This document shows, in pieces, positions 20,792 to 33,100 of a DNA stretch of 64,000 bases. Position 1 is the stretch's first letter, and every line of letters starts with the position of its first letter. The translations under genes and the position numbers were made by a program. The stretch lies in assembly GCA_015499995.1 (NCBI GenBank), contig JADNRV010000153.1, forward strand, positions 62,001 through 126,000. The letters are read 5' to 3'. Source of the stretch: Flammula alnicola (taxonomy: Eukaryota; Basidiomycota; Agaricomycetes; Agaricales; Strophariaceae). Under the pieces are notes generated by a model. It searched no databases and was not told the DNA's origin. It saw nothing but the letters and a program-made list of their open reading frames with translations.

Positions 20792-23304
20792 ACATATGAC
20801 CTCCGAAACACCATCTGTGGATCTGCGGAGCAATAGCAGTGTAGCACATAGAATTGGCCGGGTCACTGACCGGTTATTTCATACGCGAAAAAGACCCTGA
20901 CAAGGCGGAACAAAGTGTCCGTTCCGTGCGGAGCGCTCTTAAATGACATAACGGGTTAAGCCAAGGCCAAACACTTATAATAAATGAAGACGTCAGTAAC
21001 CGATGATTAGATACTGCACGTTGCGGTTCTCCGAGACGTGAATTCTTCACTATTATCTGGATCACTCGTGGATTGTCCAGCGTCTTCGTTAATAAATGAA
21101 TAAAAATCGTCAAAGAAATGGTCACATGGACCATCGTACGACGAATAGTACAGATATAAGAGATGTAGAAGGCTGACTGAAAACTATGTACTTGATCATC
21201 CCAGAAACAGAGAAATTTAGGAGCAATTCAGCAGATAAAACAAACAAGAAGTCGTACATCGCATGTCACTGGGGACATCATCTCTTTCCTATCTGATTGA
21301 AACCCCTCAAGAATTCCTCTTTCCCATAGCAGTTTTTGTTTGCAGAATCTCAATAGCATCTGGATTCTATTCTAACAATTTACTATCATAATTACTAAAG
21401 ATGTGTTGATCCCTGGGGTTCGAGAATAAAAACTCGCTTTGCATGCTTTACTTATTAGAAACGTCTCTGGAAATTGAGAGAGGGATATATACCTAGTACT
21501 TAGTAGACACCATCAGTTGCGGAAGGAAGAGGTAATAGACACGTTGTTAGTTATGGGTAACTTCTAAGGGGAATGAGAAAAGAAGTCGAAAAGCTGAAAG
21601 ATGGTCCAAAAGCAAAAGCAAGGGGGTTGCAGAAGCAGGGGATGCAGAAGCAGGGGTGCAGAAGCGGGGGTTTCAAAAGCCAGGGGGGTAGTTGCAAAAG
21701 CAGGGGGGTGCAAAAGCGCGGGGGGACTGTTGAGTTTGCATAGTTGTGCCGAAGTCTCAACAAGTGTAAGAATTCCGAGGCCACGAGTCACTTGCATATG
21801 TTATCTGTGACAAATGCGTGCGGCAAGAAGGCTGATATAGATGGACCTTGTGTGAAGAATCTGGCTCGCTCGTCTATAGCCAACCTCAAGATGTGTAAGC
21901 GCCGAGAACAAGTCGCCAGGTATAGAGGTCAGGTGATCTGTGGCTGCGTGACAAACTTCATTAAGCGCTCAAGACCTACAAATATACAATTGGAACCATT
22001 GCTCTTGTCTGGAGAGTCTGGACTTTGAATACGGGGGGGAGGTCATATATAACCTAAAGAGAAAGAGCCTTCTTTCCGCGGCTTGAAGAAGCTGCTATGG
22101 TTTCTCCGTTGAATTCAAGTTTATCTGGGCATGACTGGAACGTTCACAAATTTCCTTCGGTGCTAATAGTTATCAGCAATGTCAACTTCGTGATTCGACC
22201 AGCACTTATAATTAACTGTCCCCTGGTCATCCAACGAGCAATTAAAAGCAGCAAAGTAACATGTTTAATCCCACAACGCCAAGTTTATAGGTGCAGATTT
22301 TCGGCAGCCCATTGCCCAAGGCAACCTCAAGGTTGACTGTTCATTACTATCGCCACGCAGACCCCACAATTTGCAACGAAACGCTCTTCCCATATAAAGA
22401 GATGTTCCTCGGAGAACATTGATACTCGACCCTCTCCCAAATCGGATGAGTCAAAACGAAGTCAGAGCATGGATGCAGCGCTAACAACGCCGACAAGCAC
22501 ATTGCAGCGAACTATCAACGCCTTCAAATCTAAGATGATAGAGCTACCAATGGCATTCATATCACACCGTTAGTCCTAAATTTGCAAAGTTCAGAAATAC
22601 CGTTACAAATCATAAAGGATGGGATCACATAAAAGGAGAATTGTTCACATTTATGCCAGACCGCGGCCTTGGGATCTTATCTATCCGGTTATCGCACAAC
22701 GCGTCCATGTCGGACGCCTCGGATTCCCGACTTCGGAGAGCTTCGAAGGTCCATTCCCGCCGCCACCGCTCCCATCAATTCGCCGGAAACATTCACACCT
22801 CACACCTCAGGCCTCAGGACGCACCCCAGATACATACTGTAGATCGTCAAACAGAAGTTTTATAATTGCATCGATGTTATCCATATCTATGCATAAATAA
22901 TCTAGCGTGCTTGAAATGCACAATAAGCAATAAAGATTTGTAAAACGCCCATATACAAAACTGATACAGATCCTACTTTAGAGCCCAGGTAAACGTAAAC
23001 GGTTACAATTCATAAGAACATGCACAAGCAAAAAAAAAGTATGTAAATAAAGCGCGTGCGAAAGCAATTGAGATAGATACTAAATGAGAAGCGGGATAGC
23101 AATACAGACAGGACAAAGACACAGAGGAGAGTGAAATATTAGGAAAGCCGAAGGAAGGAAAGAAGATGGTTTGGGGGTGAAGGAATCATAAGACGACAGC
23201 GAGGATAGCATAGAGAAAAGATGACGATCGTGACGAAAGCGAGAGACAGAGGATAAAGCAAGGAAAGGTCATAAGTGCGTGATTTGGCATGAAGTATTTT
23301 TCAA
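20792..23304. other. Intergenic, 2.5 kb
   Basis: Separates hemerythrin copy 2 (promoter side) and the 3' end of the large transcription factor gene. Apart from the G-rich minisatellite at 21607-21726 and a purine-rich stretch at 23080-23270 nothing is recognisable; short open frames overlap on both strands. Confidence 0.45.
21607..21726 (+). repeat. G-rich minisatellite with quadruplex potential
   Basis: Six to seven degenerate units of about 16-19 bases, each of the type GCAAAAGCAGGGGGG or GCAGAAGCAGGGG. Every unit carries a run of four to six G on the plus strand. The open frames it creates on the minus strand (LLLHPP-like repeats) are by-products. Confidence 0.8.
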
Positions 23305-26300
23305 TCATGAATAAAATCTATATTCTCCACCGCCGCTATTCCAAAACGGCTGCACCGGTGGAGGTTGCTGCTGCTGCTGCTGCTGCTGGCCTGAAGAAGG
23401 CCACGGCGACGGGACTGACATCCCCATCGCGAGTTGGTGGCTCTGATCAGGCATGTCTTGGTCTTCATACGAAGACGCCCCCATCGCCTGATGTTGCATG
23501 TGCTGCTGCTGCTGCTGCTGAAGCGCCTGGTGGTGGTGCTGCGAATGGCCATCCATACCAGGCTTCAACTCAAACATCGTCGTCTGGTGCTGGTGCGGCT
23601 TCTCAAAAACCGGCGTGATCATGTTCTGGTCCAGGCTCATTTCCCCTAGGGACATGCTATGCCCACTGTGATGTTGTTGGCTGGCCATACCCGACGAGGG
23701 CGCAGATGTGTTCGCGTACGACCCACTGAACGCGCTCGGGGTGTGGAAATACGTCGTCGGGCTGGCGGCGGGCGCTTGCGCCGCCGGAGGCTGGGGGCCG
23801 AAGACAGGGGGTGCAGGATGGTGTGCAGGGAACGTCGGCGTCGACGGATGTCCCGAGCTCGCGACACTTGTCGTCGTGAACGGCGAGCTCGAAGCGGAGG
23901 TTGGCGCGCCTGTGTTCGAAAAGGGGCTCGAGACGGCACTGTAGCCCATTCCATCAACAGCTGCGCCAGCAGAGCCATGTGCTGCTGCTGCTGCTGCTGC
24001 GTCGTACGACGACTGGGTCTGATCGTACATCGCATTCGACTGTGATTGACCCTGGTCGAACATATGCCGAGCGAACGGCGGATGTTCAGGCGACAGTTGT
24101 TGTTGTTGTTGCTGCTGCTGCTGATCCACACTAAACCGTCTCCTCTGCATCGCATGCATATTCATCATATCCGACGAAGTAGGCGTCCCAAAGAAAGGAT
24201 ACTGCACATCCTCCGACCCAGCATCCACGGAGTGCCTCTGCCTCTGCTGCTGCTGCTGCTGCTGGTCCGCATGACCATGGCCGAAAGACGACGACCGCCC
24301 ACGGCTCGGCTCCTGTTCATAACCCGTCGTTGTCGTGGTCGACGGCGACTGCTGCGCGCTATTCGGCGGACCCGACGTCGACACGCCGCCGTGCAACTTC
24401 TGCTTCTGCTGCTGCTGGTACGTCATCACCGCCTCAGCGGTGGGCAACGGGCGCGGCGTCGACGTCATCAAAGGCTGCTGCTGCTGCTGCTGCTGCGAGC
24501 CAGCAGGTATCGACACCGAGTGCTGCCGCGACCGCATGCTGTTCGCCGCCGAGCCGTCCTTGTTCGTGCGGATGCGGATGCCCACAGACGGATAGCCCGG
24601 GGCTTTCTTCGCGTGCTTCTTCTCCTTCTCGTCCTGACCTTGGTCGGCGATCTTTGCAGCGGCGATTCGCGCAGCAGCGACGGACGTCAGTACGGACGTC
24701 AATTCTTGTTTCTGGTGCTGCTCGCTACGGCCGAGGTTGTCTTGCGGGAACGCGCTTGGAGGAACCGACGAGCGAGAGGTAGACGACGACGACGATGGCG
24801 GCAGTTCGGCATGGTGCTGCTGCAGGTGCTGCTGGGCGCCTGGGGTACCATTATGCGAGTACTGCCCAACTTGGCTGTCATCGGTGGCATTCCAGTCAAA
24901 CCCAGACATCATGCCCTCTGCACTGGCGACGTTACTCGAGGCATCGTAGCCTGTCGAAGACGCTGTAAAAATCACCAAACCAACCATCAGCATCCGTAAA
25001 CCCAAACCCAAAAAGAGACAAAAATACCTGCACCCAAATCAACCTGATCATGCTTCCTCTTCAGCCCATTCCCATTCCCACCACCACCATGGCCCCTCGA
25101 GACGAAGCGCGTACACAACGCCTCCACCACCTTGCGCTGGGCATCGCCCATACCCACGGTCGCGCCAAGCTCCGAGAGTATGCCCAAGCCCACACCGACA
25201 TCGTCCCTGAGCGCGCCGCCATCAAAAGCAAACATCGACGACGACGCCTTGCCGGTCAGCCCCGCGTGCGCGCAGATGACGACAGCGTCAAAGACGACCT
25301 TGTCGAGGGGGTAGAGGTCGAGCAGTACCGGCGAGACGTTTGCCGACACCGTGGACGCGGATGGTGGCTTGCTCGTGTTCGTGCTCGTGCTAGTGGAGGA
25401 GGGCACGGAAGTCGAGGACAGCGCAGCCTGATGATGCAGTCCTTTCGCTGCCCTGATAATCGCCTGCGCAGCGTGTACCGTCGCTTGTGACGCCGGCGAG
25501 CTCATAGCGGCAGCAGCAGCAGCAGGCACGGCCGCAGGAGAATTAGTCCTCGCGAACCCCGAAGTCGAGCTCGACGGCGAGGCCATATGATGGCCCAACT
25601 GCAACCCAGACGACGAACTACCCGCAGCCGCCGACGCCGACGCCATAGCAGCAGCGTGCCGCAAGAAGGGCGTATACACCTTGAGCACCAACAAGTTCGC
25701 CATAACCGCCAACTCGCAGCTCTGCACCTCCAGGATCCCGTCCTTGTCCTTGTCCGTCATGCCCAACGGCGACTGGTCGTCTTCTACGACCATCGACGAA
25801 TTCGTCGCAGTACCGATAGCACTGGCACTGGCACTGGCACTGGGCCACCTGAGCTGTGGCGGAAGCCCAGATTGCCAGCGCCTGATCTCGCCCTCGAGCG
25901 CGGCGGCCTGGTCCAGCGTGTACCCACAACAGCAATCCGGATGCACGATGCGGCTCTTGATGCTCTGCGCGAGCTGTGTTAACCTAAAAAGAAAGGCGAA
26001 ATCAAAATAAATACGTGCGCTCTCCTCCATGTCGGAAACAGGAAACACGGTAGAATAAAAAATAAAAAAAAAGACATACCGATACCTAGCGCCCAGATAC
26101 GCCTCCGCCTCCGAGTCCACCTCCGAGTCCCTATCAGCAGCACCAGCTCCATCGCCCGCAGGAGCCGCTGCAGACCGATGCCTCCTCTGCTTCGCAGCAT
26201 AGTACTCCTCGTGCTGCTGCTGCTGCTGCTCGTCTTCGGACCCGTAGCCGTCCTGCTCCATCGTATCGCCCAGCTGCTGCGTTGAAGGTCGTACGTTTTG

Positions 26301-29011
26301 ACGACTACTGGTGGTGGTGGTGGTAGTTAATGAGCACGCAGGCAGCTTCGCGGCGTAGGAGTAGGGTGGGATGTAGGGATGGTGGCCTAGCGCGTCGGAC
26401 GTAAACCTATATATGTTGGAAGGAAGAAAGGAAGGAAGGAGGGTCAGGAACCTGGGCTAGGAAAAGGTACCCCCACGAGACGCAAACCACAAAAGAAGGC
26501 GAGGGAAGAGAAAGAGAGAAAGAGAAAGAAAAAGAGAACGAATATCAAACTTACAAATCATAAAACAACACCTCCCACCAAACCATCCTCTTCCACTCCT
26601 CCCTCGCCCGTTCCCTCTCCGCCTCCCGTTCGCGCTTGCTCGGGCCCAGTTTCCCAGTAGCCGTAGACACACCGCTGCCCATCGCACCACTACCACCGAG
26701 ACTGCTACTGCCCCTCCTGTCGTTGCTGCTGCTACCACCACCACCACCACTACCGCTGGAGGCGAGCTTGCTCCGCCGAGTCGATGATGCGGACGAGGAG
26801 GAGTCGCGCGCAAGACCCATCCCACGCGCCGTGTTCACGAGCTTGCCGACCTATATATTGGATATGAACATCGGAGGGGGGAAAAGCAGACGATCCAAAT
26901 AATGAGCGACCCCGCAATGCCACACGAACAAGAACAGGGGGAAAAAAGGGAAAAGACGCACTAGAGCATAAACCAGCCCGCTCTCCTTCTCCTTCTCCAT
27001 CTCCATCTCCTCGCCACCCAAGCCCATACCCACTGTGCCACCACCCATTCGACCGGGCGCACCTGAACCCGACATCAATAAATAACCCAACCCGACGAGA
27101 CACGCCAGTAAGTAGTCCATCTTCTCCGCCTCCTCCGCCGTATACGCACTGCCACTGCACGACGAAGACGCCGCCGAGGAGGACGAGGTGTGCGTGTCCC
27201 ATACACCCAGGGCCTGTTGTGAGAGCGCATAGAAGAACGCAGGGCTCTCAGATGGCGGATTGACGTTGCTGCGACTACCACTACCACTACTTTCCGTCGA
27301 CTCGACGGCCGCGGCGCCAACGGCCAAGACGGCACACATCGCCGCAAAGAACGTCAACGACTGCTGCGGGTCATCGCCCGCTGCTGCTGCTGCGTCGTTG
27401 GCCTCGTTGGCCTCGCTATTGCCCGTAGTACCGCTCTTCCCGTGCTTCCCACCACCAGCACCAGCACCACTAACACCACCCTCATCCATACCCATACCCA
27501 TACCCACATCCGCATCCAGCCCCTGCCCCTGCGCCCCCAACTGCTGCTGCTGCTGCTGCTGCAACCCCAAAATCCCCCCAAAATAAATCTGCCTCGCCCT
27601 CCTCGCCTCCCTCACCTTCACCCTCTCCCTCTCCCTCCTCTCCCTCTCCCTCTCTCTTTCCAACTTGCTTGATGGCGCCCCACCACCAGAGAGTAGGTTC
27701 AGACACCTGCTTTCGAAAGCCTTCCACGGACTAGGACTAGGAGTAGGAGTAGGAGTAGGAGTAGGAGGAGGATTGGGAGCGCCAGGCCCGGGACCTTGCC
27801 CCGGGCGCGGGCCAGGCTCGAACGGCACGGGGCGCACGCGGAAGACCTCGCGCGCGCGCTGCAGCAGGCGTTTGCACGTCGGCAGCGGGGGAAGGAGGGC
27901 GAGCAGCGCGGGGGTGACTTGCGGTTTCGTGTACTGCGGCTGCGGCTGCGGTTGCGGTTGTGAGAAGGTGTACGCGGTGGGCGACGTCGCTGGGGAGGCA
28001 GATGACGGCGACGGTGTGTTCGGCGGCGGATGGTGGGGGAAGGCGGCGGATGAGGAGGCGGAGGTGCCGGGGGGTGGGATCGGGGGTACGGGGTAGTATA
28101 TACTGAGCGCGGGGAGTAAGAGTTGAGCGGACGACGATTGCTGGTGGAGGTCAGAGCGCGGTGGGGGAAGTGGACTGCGTTTGAGCGGGGACGACGGGCG
28201 ACTTGTCGGGTGTGCGGACCGACTGTCGATGATGGTATTGCTGCGCGGGCGCGAGCTGAGCTCGATGTCGTCGAAGGGCGATGGTTCGAGTTTGATGAAG
28301 CCGGTGTTGCCTGCACTGGAGAACGCGTGATGTCTCAGGGAGGATGAGGTAGCGGTGGGAGAGGGAGAAGGCCAAGAAATGCCAAGATCGAGGTCGTCCA
28401 GCCATATTGATGCGATGTCCTGTGCGTCGCTGGCAGACATATGCGATGGAGGGGCGGCGTAGTGATGATGGTGCTGGTGCGATGCTTGAGCGTGTGGGGC
28501 GAATGAGGACGAGGGCGCGGGGTTAGAAGGGTACGAAAATGGGTAGGTGGACTGGAACGCGGGGGGTGTCTGGCCAGACGTGATCATGGCGAGGATGGCT
28601 TCGACCTGGATGAGGCGATTGTTGAGGGAATGCAAGTCCCTACATAGGTGTCAGCTGGATTGGATTACACGCGAAGCAGATACGCACACTTTCTCAGCAG
28701 CAGCAGGGGAATAAATACACCTGACGACAGTGTCGCGCTTGGTGCAACTTCCGCACGGGGCTCTTCTGTCGCATTTTAGCTTTAGCCGCTTACACTGTTG
28801 TAACCAGGTGCATAGTTAACTGGGTGAAACTGGTGGTGGAGGAAGCACGGGAACTGACCTCGGCGCATACGACGGTGATTCTGGAACGGATTTGACTGTA
28901 TTTTTGCGGAGAAGATGAGGCTCTCGGTGGAATCAGGTGGAAAAAAAGAACTCACGGTCCCGTCGATGGCTGTTGGTGATTCGCAGAAGACGGTGGTTGG
29001 GAAGCATCCAT
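23305..29011 (-). CDS. Very large Zn2Cys6 fungal-specific transcription factor with polyglutamine tracts
   Basis: Nuclear DNA-binding regulator. Exons: 29011-28956, 28895-28859, 28794-28688, 28639-26962, 26850-26555, 26406-26080, 25983-25028, 24962-23305; all phases agree and give 1704 residues. The binuclear zinc cluster starts near residue 27: CAECKRLKLKCDRRAPCGSC then a sixth Cys eight residues on. It is followed by a coiled segment LNNRLIQVEAILAMI. The fungal_trans middle homology domain is split by low-complexity inserts; its hallmark is KRMVWWEVLFYDLFTSDALG followed by HHPYIPPYSYAAKLP. The C-terminal 550 residues are mainly Gln, Ser, Pro and Ala with many pure CAG runs, probably activation or condensate-forming sequence, ending EYRFYS. 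The middle (LTQLAQSIKSRIVHPDC, VLLDLYPLDKVVFDAVVICAHAGL) still aligns to the domain core. Most regulators of this class are 600-1000 residues, so it is unusually long. Target genes are unknown. Confidence 0.92.
23365..24500 (-). repeat. Cluster of CAG (polyglutamine) microsatellites in coding sequence
   Basis: Pure or nearly pure CTG runs on the plus strand (CAG on the coding strand) near 23365-23390, 23500-23522, 23978-24000, 24100-24123, 24245-24264, 24400-24420 and 24475-24497, all in the last exon of the transcription factor; further runs lie near 26213-26230 and 27541-27562. Read in other frames they produce poly-Leu or poly-Cys ghost frames. Confidence 0.9.
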
Positions 29012-30195
29012 TCTACGGTGGAGGTCTGAGGGATTGAGAGATGAGGGAAAAGAGGGACGGAGAGTTGGTGTCTCTCGCTTGTTATTCAGTCATCATGTCA
29101 CACTGTGACCACTCTCCCCGATCTCTCACTGTATTACCACTGTAATTATATCCTGCCGCGGCCACCTCATGCCGCCGTTTGTTTGTTTTTGACTCCGCTT
29201 TGGGTTATACATCCATGTAACCCCCCCGCGGGCCGCGAATAGATCCCACAGGCACAGGCATCTCTCGTGAGAAGCCCTTCTCTATGCTCCGCATCGACAC
29301 TACAAGTTCATTTGCGTGGTCTCCTTTGCCGACTCACCAGCCCGAGTTTAATGACGTCAATAATCCTAGGTATCTCTAGCAATTCTATGCCTCCTGGACT
29401 ACAACAGCCCACATACGCCCGTTTCAAATCTTCGGAACCTCTGCGTTTCGGCCCCTCCCGCCTGGGAAGTTGGGGACCTATCACCTTCTGGCCCAAATCT
29501 CCCACATCCTCGCGTATCCCTCCAACGCCAACGACGACCTTCCTATGTATGTACCTGCTTAGCGCCCCCTTGGCTCCACCACTGGCAATTGCCGCTTTCG
29601 GTGTGCCTACTTCAAGTTAATCTGCGATGGTCATTTTTAGAACCGTCGCTGAGTCAGAAATCAAAAGCTCGACGCGAACTCGACCCATTTGTATCTGCGT
29701 TGTCACCCGAACATACCGTAGCCGACAGACAGACAGACTGAAAACGTGCGTGTCCGTACCTACCTACCTTTTGGGTCAGTTATCGCCTCGGGCAGCGCTC
29801 ACAGTGATATAATACAGTTCCTCATCACCCATCACTCGCGCGCCCAAGCTGCTGGACGCGATGCCCGCCATCAGGTGCAGCCATCCGTCATGCTCCATTG
29901 CGTTAGCGTCGTTATGTATGCCTGGAGATCGGGACGGTCGTGTATCGTCACATTGCTTACATACATCTCGCAGAAGCGCTCAACAACCAACTCAATTCTC
30001 AGCAATTCCTGTGGCGCTGATCAAGCCGCCGACCCTTTCTCCACTACCGTCGGACCGACCAAGGCAAAAAAAAAACCTCCAAGGTGGCGTTGTGGGCCGT
30101 AGGCAAGTACGGTACGCAGGCGGCTGGTGGCGTTAACTTTAACGTTTGTGGCGCCTTGGTGACAATGACATTCCACAATCGTCGCAACCTGGACC
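29012..30195. other. Intergenic, transcription factor promoter side
   Basis: Upstream region of the large transcription factor. No gene recognised; a TGACGTCA palindrome occurs near 29352. Confidence 0.4.
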
Positions 30196-32330
30196 ATGAT
30201 CACGATGAACAAAAACAGTTACGAGCTTAATGCAGAGTCCAGACCGTCGCGCCCGTGCCGATTTCTTTTTGTGTTACATCTGCCCTCCCATTGCAATTGG
30301 CTCAAGCAAGCCGATCAAGCCGACCCCAAGGCATACGGATTCGTAGCGAGAAGTAATTTTCCTCCTGCATTCTTAGTATCACCGCCCTTTTGACTTTCTT
30401 TTTACAGATAAGTACCAGGCGTCCAATGTCCAATGTCGTATGTACATAGCTCAAGCAGAACCAAATCAATACAGCCCCAGATTCGGATTCGTAACCCGAG
30501 AGAGACATAATTTCCCTAGGCTGCCTGCAATATGTATGTACTATACTTCGGTTTTTTTGATCATCTTGTTCCTCGCCTTCTTTCTACCAGATACGTACCA
30601 GGCGTCGCATCCAATGTCGTAAGGCCTCTGTAGGGAAACACCGATGTCTTCTCCCTGCAGACCGTCGACTTCGTGCCGAGTTTATTTTTGTCGGGTGTCT
30701 ATGCAAGCCACCCTCCTTCCAAATTCCTATTGGCTCGAGTCAACTTGTGGATCAATTCAGACACCAATGACATGCCCCAAGAGAGAGAGATAATTTCCCT
30801 CCTGCAGTATGTATGTATGTATGTACTTCCGTTTTTGTTTTTGTTTTGTTTTGATCATTTTATTCCTTGCCTAGTAGTGGATGTCAGGCGTCCCGTCCAA
30901 TATATCGCAAGGCCCAACGGAACGCTGAGATCGTCTTCCTCCAGACCTTCGAATTCTCGCCCCGTTTTTTTTTTGTCGGTGCTTATGCAAGACTCGTACT
31001 GAGCCCTAGAGGAACGCTGAGACTGTCTCCTTCCAGAGCTTTATACCGATGCGTTGCTGTATACTACCCATCATTGCGAGCCGTAGGCAAGTGGGTGACG
31101 TTGAGCCATCTGTCAACGTCATTCCTTTTTTGACCACACATCATCACGAGTTAGCAGTTCCGAGCTTAATCAACCAGGTTCCAGACCGTCTTCTTTTTGT
31201 CTACTTATGCAAGGATTCCCTGGGCTCACTCTCGTTGGCTACGAGCACTGGATCAATCCGACCCCAACTTGAAAACGGATTATTAACCCAAGACAGCAGT
31301 AATTTCCCTAGGCCTCCCTGCAGTAGTAGTATGCACCTATGTTTTATCACTTCCATTTGACTTTCTTTTTCTACATAGGTCAAAGGTGAACCCCCCCACG
31401 GGCCGGGGCCAAGATCAATCCGACCCCAAGTCATATGGATTCATAGTGACCCAAGAAAGAAGTAATTTTCCGCCTGCATTCTAAGTATCACTGTCATTTT
31501 ATTTTATTTTTTCCAGATAGGTACTGGGCGTCCAAAGTCGTAGCTCAACAATCCAATCCCAATAAGATACGGATTCGGAGAGACGTAATTTCCCTCCTGC
31601 AGTATGTATGTACTTCTGTTGTTGATCATTTTATTCCTCGCCTTCTTTTTACCAGACGCGTACCAGGTATCCCGTCCAACGTCGTAAGGCCTATGTAGGA
31701 GGGGAATGCCGATATCGCCTTTTTCCAGACCGTTGAATTCGTGCCGAGTTTATTTTTGTCGGTGCCTATGCAAGACTCCTTCTCTCCCGTTGGCTCCGAG
31801 TCAAGCAGAATCACTATCAATCCCACTCCAATAACATATAGCTTCTTAACCCAAAAATCCCGTAAGCCCCAGAGGAACGCTGAGATTGTCTTCTTCCGGT
31901 TCCAGAGCTTTATACCGATGTCTTACTGCATATTCATTATTGCCATCTGCATACGCAGATGACAACGGCATCCCTTTTTTTGACTAATTAGTAACGTCTC
32001 AATCCACATCATCACGAGTACGAGTTAACAGTTCCGAGCTTATTCAACCAGGTTCCAGACCATCGTCTTGTCGTCCATGCAAGATTCCCTCACGCTCGTT
32101 GGCTGAGGGCTCGAGCAGATCAATCCGACCCCAACAGAAGTAATTTCCCTAGGCCTCCCTGCAGTAGTGTGCACTTGTGTTTTATCACTTCCATTTGACT
32201 TCCTTTTTCCAGGTCAAAGGACCCCCCACGGGCCGAGGCCACAGACATACGTACCACGGTACCAGGCGCATGTACGATGTCGTAAAGGCCTAAAGGAACA
32301 TCGTTTTGTAGGTTTCTGATCGTTTTATCG
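30196..32330. repeat. Degenerate tandem repeat region of about 2.1 kb
   Basis: A complex unit is repeated with changes at least two or three times at about 800-850 bp spacing. Recurrent signatures: TAATTTCCCTCCTGCAGTATG (near 30350, 30510, 30790, 31290, 31460, 31580, 32140 in variants), GATCATTTTATTCCTCGCC, CGTGCCGAGTTTATTTTTGT, GATCAATCCGACCCCAA, GGCCTCCCTGCAGTAGT, and CCCCCCACGGGCCG closing copies at about 31390 and 32225. No coding capacity and no terminal repeats or target duplications could be defined. Confidence 0.75.
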
Positions 32331-32775
32331 TTCTCGTACTGCCTTCTTCTTCCGGATATTTACCAGGAGTACAATTGAGTAACTTCAGGTAACTTCTAAC
32401 AATGCGAAAGGAAGTGACGCCGAGATCGGCTTTCAGGTCAAGGTCAGGTGAAGGTAAGCGGGACACAACACGATCCACGGAACTGGATACAGTGCCTACC
32501 TGATATGATATCGGATCTACCCCGCAGGCAGGTCTAGGCCTCACAGCTTCACCGTCCAGAGCCCGGCCAATAGTGAGAGTTCAGCAAGACGTCTGTAGTA
32601 CTCAAGTACTCAACCTGCATCAACAAATGTCATGTAGATTTTCTGCCTAAATACATTTTTTGCTATTATGTATCCAATTTCTTCGAAGGCATTGTGTTAA
32701 ATGAGGTTAAAAATGGCCAAAGAGAGTGTTTGTTGTTGATAAAACTAGATAGCCATATGCGTCGCTGAAGCGGTC

Positions 32776-33100
32776 CTTCGACCCTCTCTGAATCGAGGAC
32801 TCTGAGCCCCCCCTGCTGGCTCCGTGAACACAAGCCCACTATTAGCTACCCTCAATGGCTCCGCTGGTCTAGCCTTTTTCGTGTTATTCACTTCACTGAC
32901 CTGACAAGACTGGCCGCTCCTAGAATTCGAAACCTTCTCGACATAAATTGCACACGGCCGAGTAAACCGTCTCTGAATCGAGTACTAACTCCCCTGGCCT
33001 AGCCCTTTCATTTAATGCATTCACGTTCACTGACACCATTGGACGCCGCTCCTACATAGAATTCGAAACCTCCTCCGAGTCGAAATGAATTGCACTCGGT
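32776..33100. repeat. Second short degenerate direct repeat, about 180-bp unit
   Basis: Two neighbouring copies share TCTCTGAATCGAG, GGTCTAGCC or GGCCTAGCC, TTCACTGAC, GCCGCTCCTA and GAATTCGAAACCT in the same order. Not coding. Confidence 0.6.

Noticed and set aside
24046..24999. Long plus-strand open frames opposite the transcription factor (Leu/Arg-rich, up to 317 codons)
   Set aside because: They are antisense readings of CAG repeats and low-complexity coding sequence; no domain or start context, and the minus frame is spliced and conserved.
30196..32330. Repeat region considered as a CRISPR-like array
   Set aside because: Units are long, degenerate and without regular spacers; the organism is eukaryotic.
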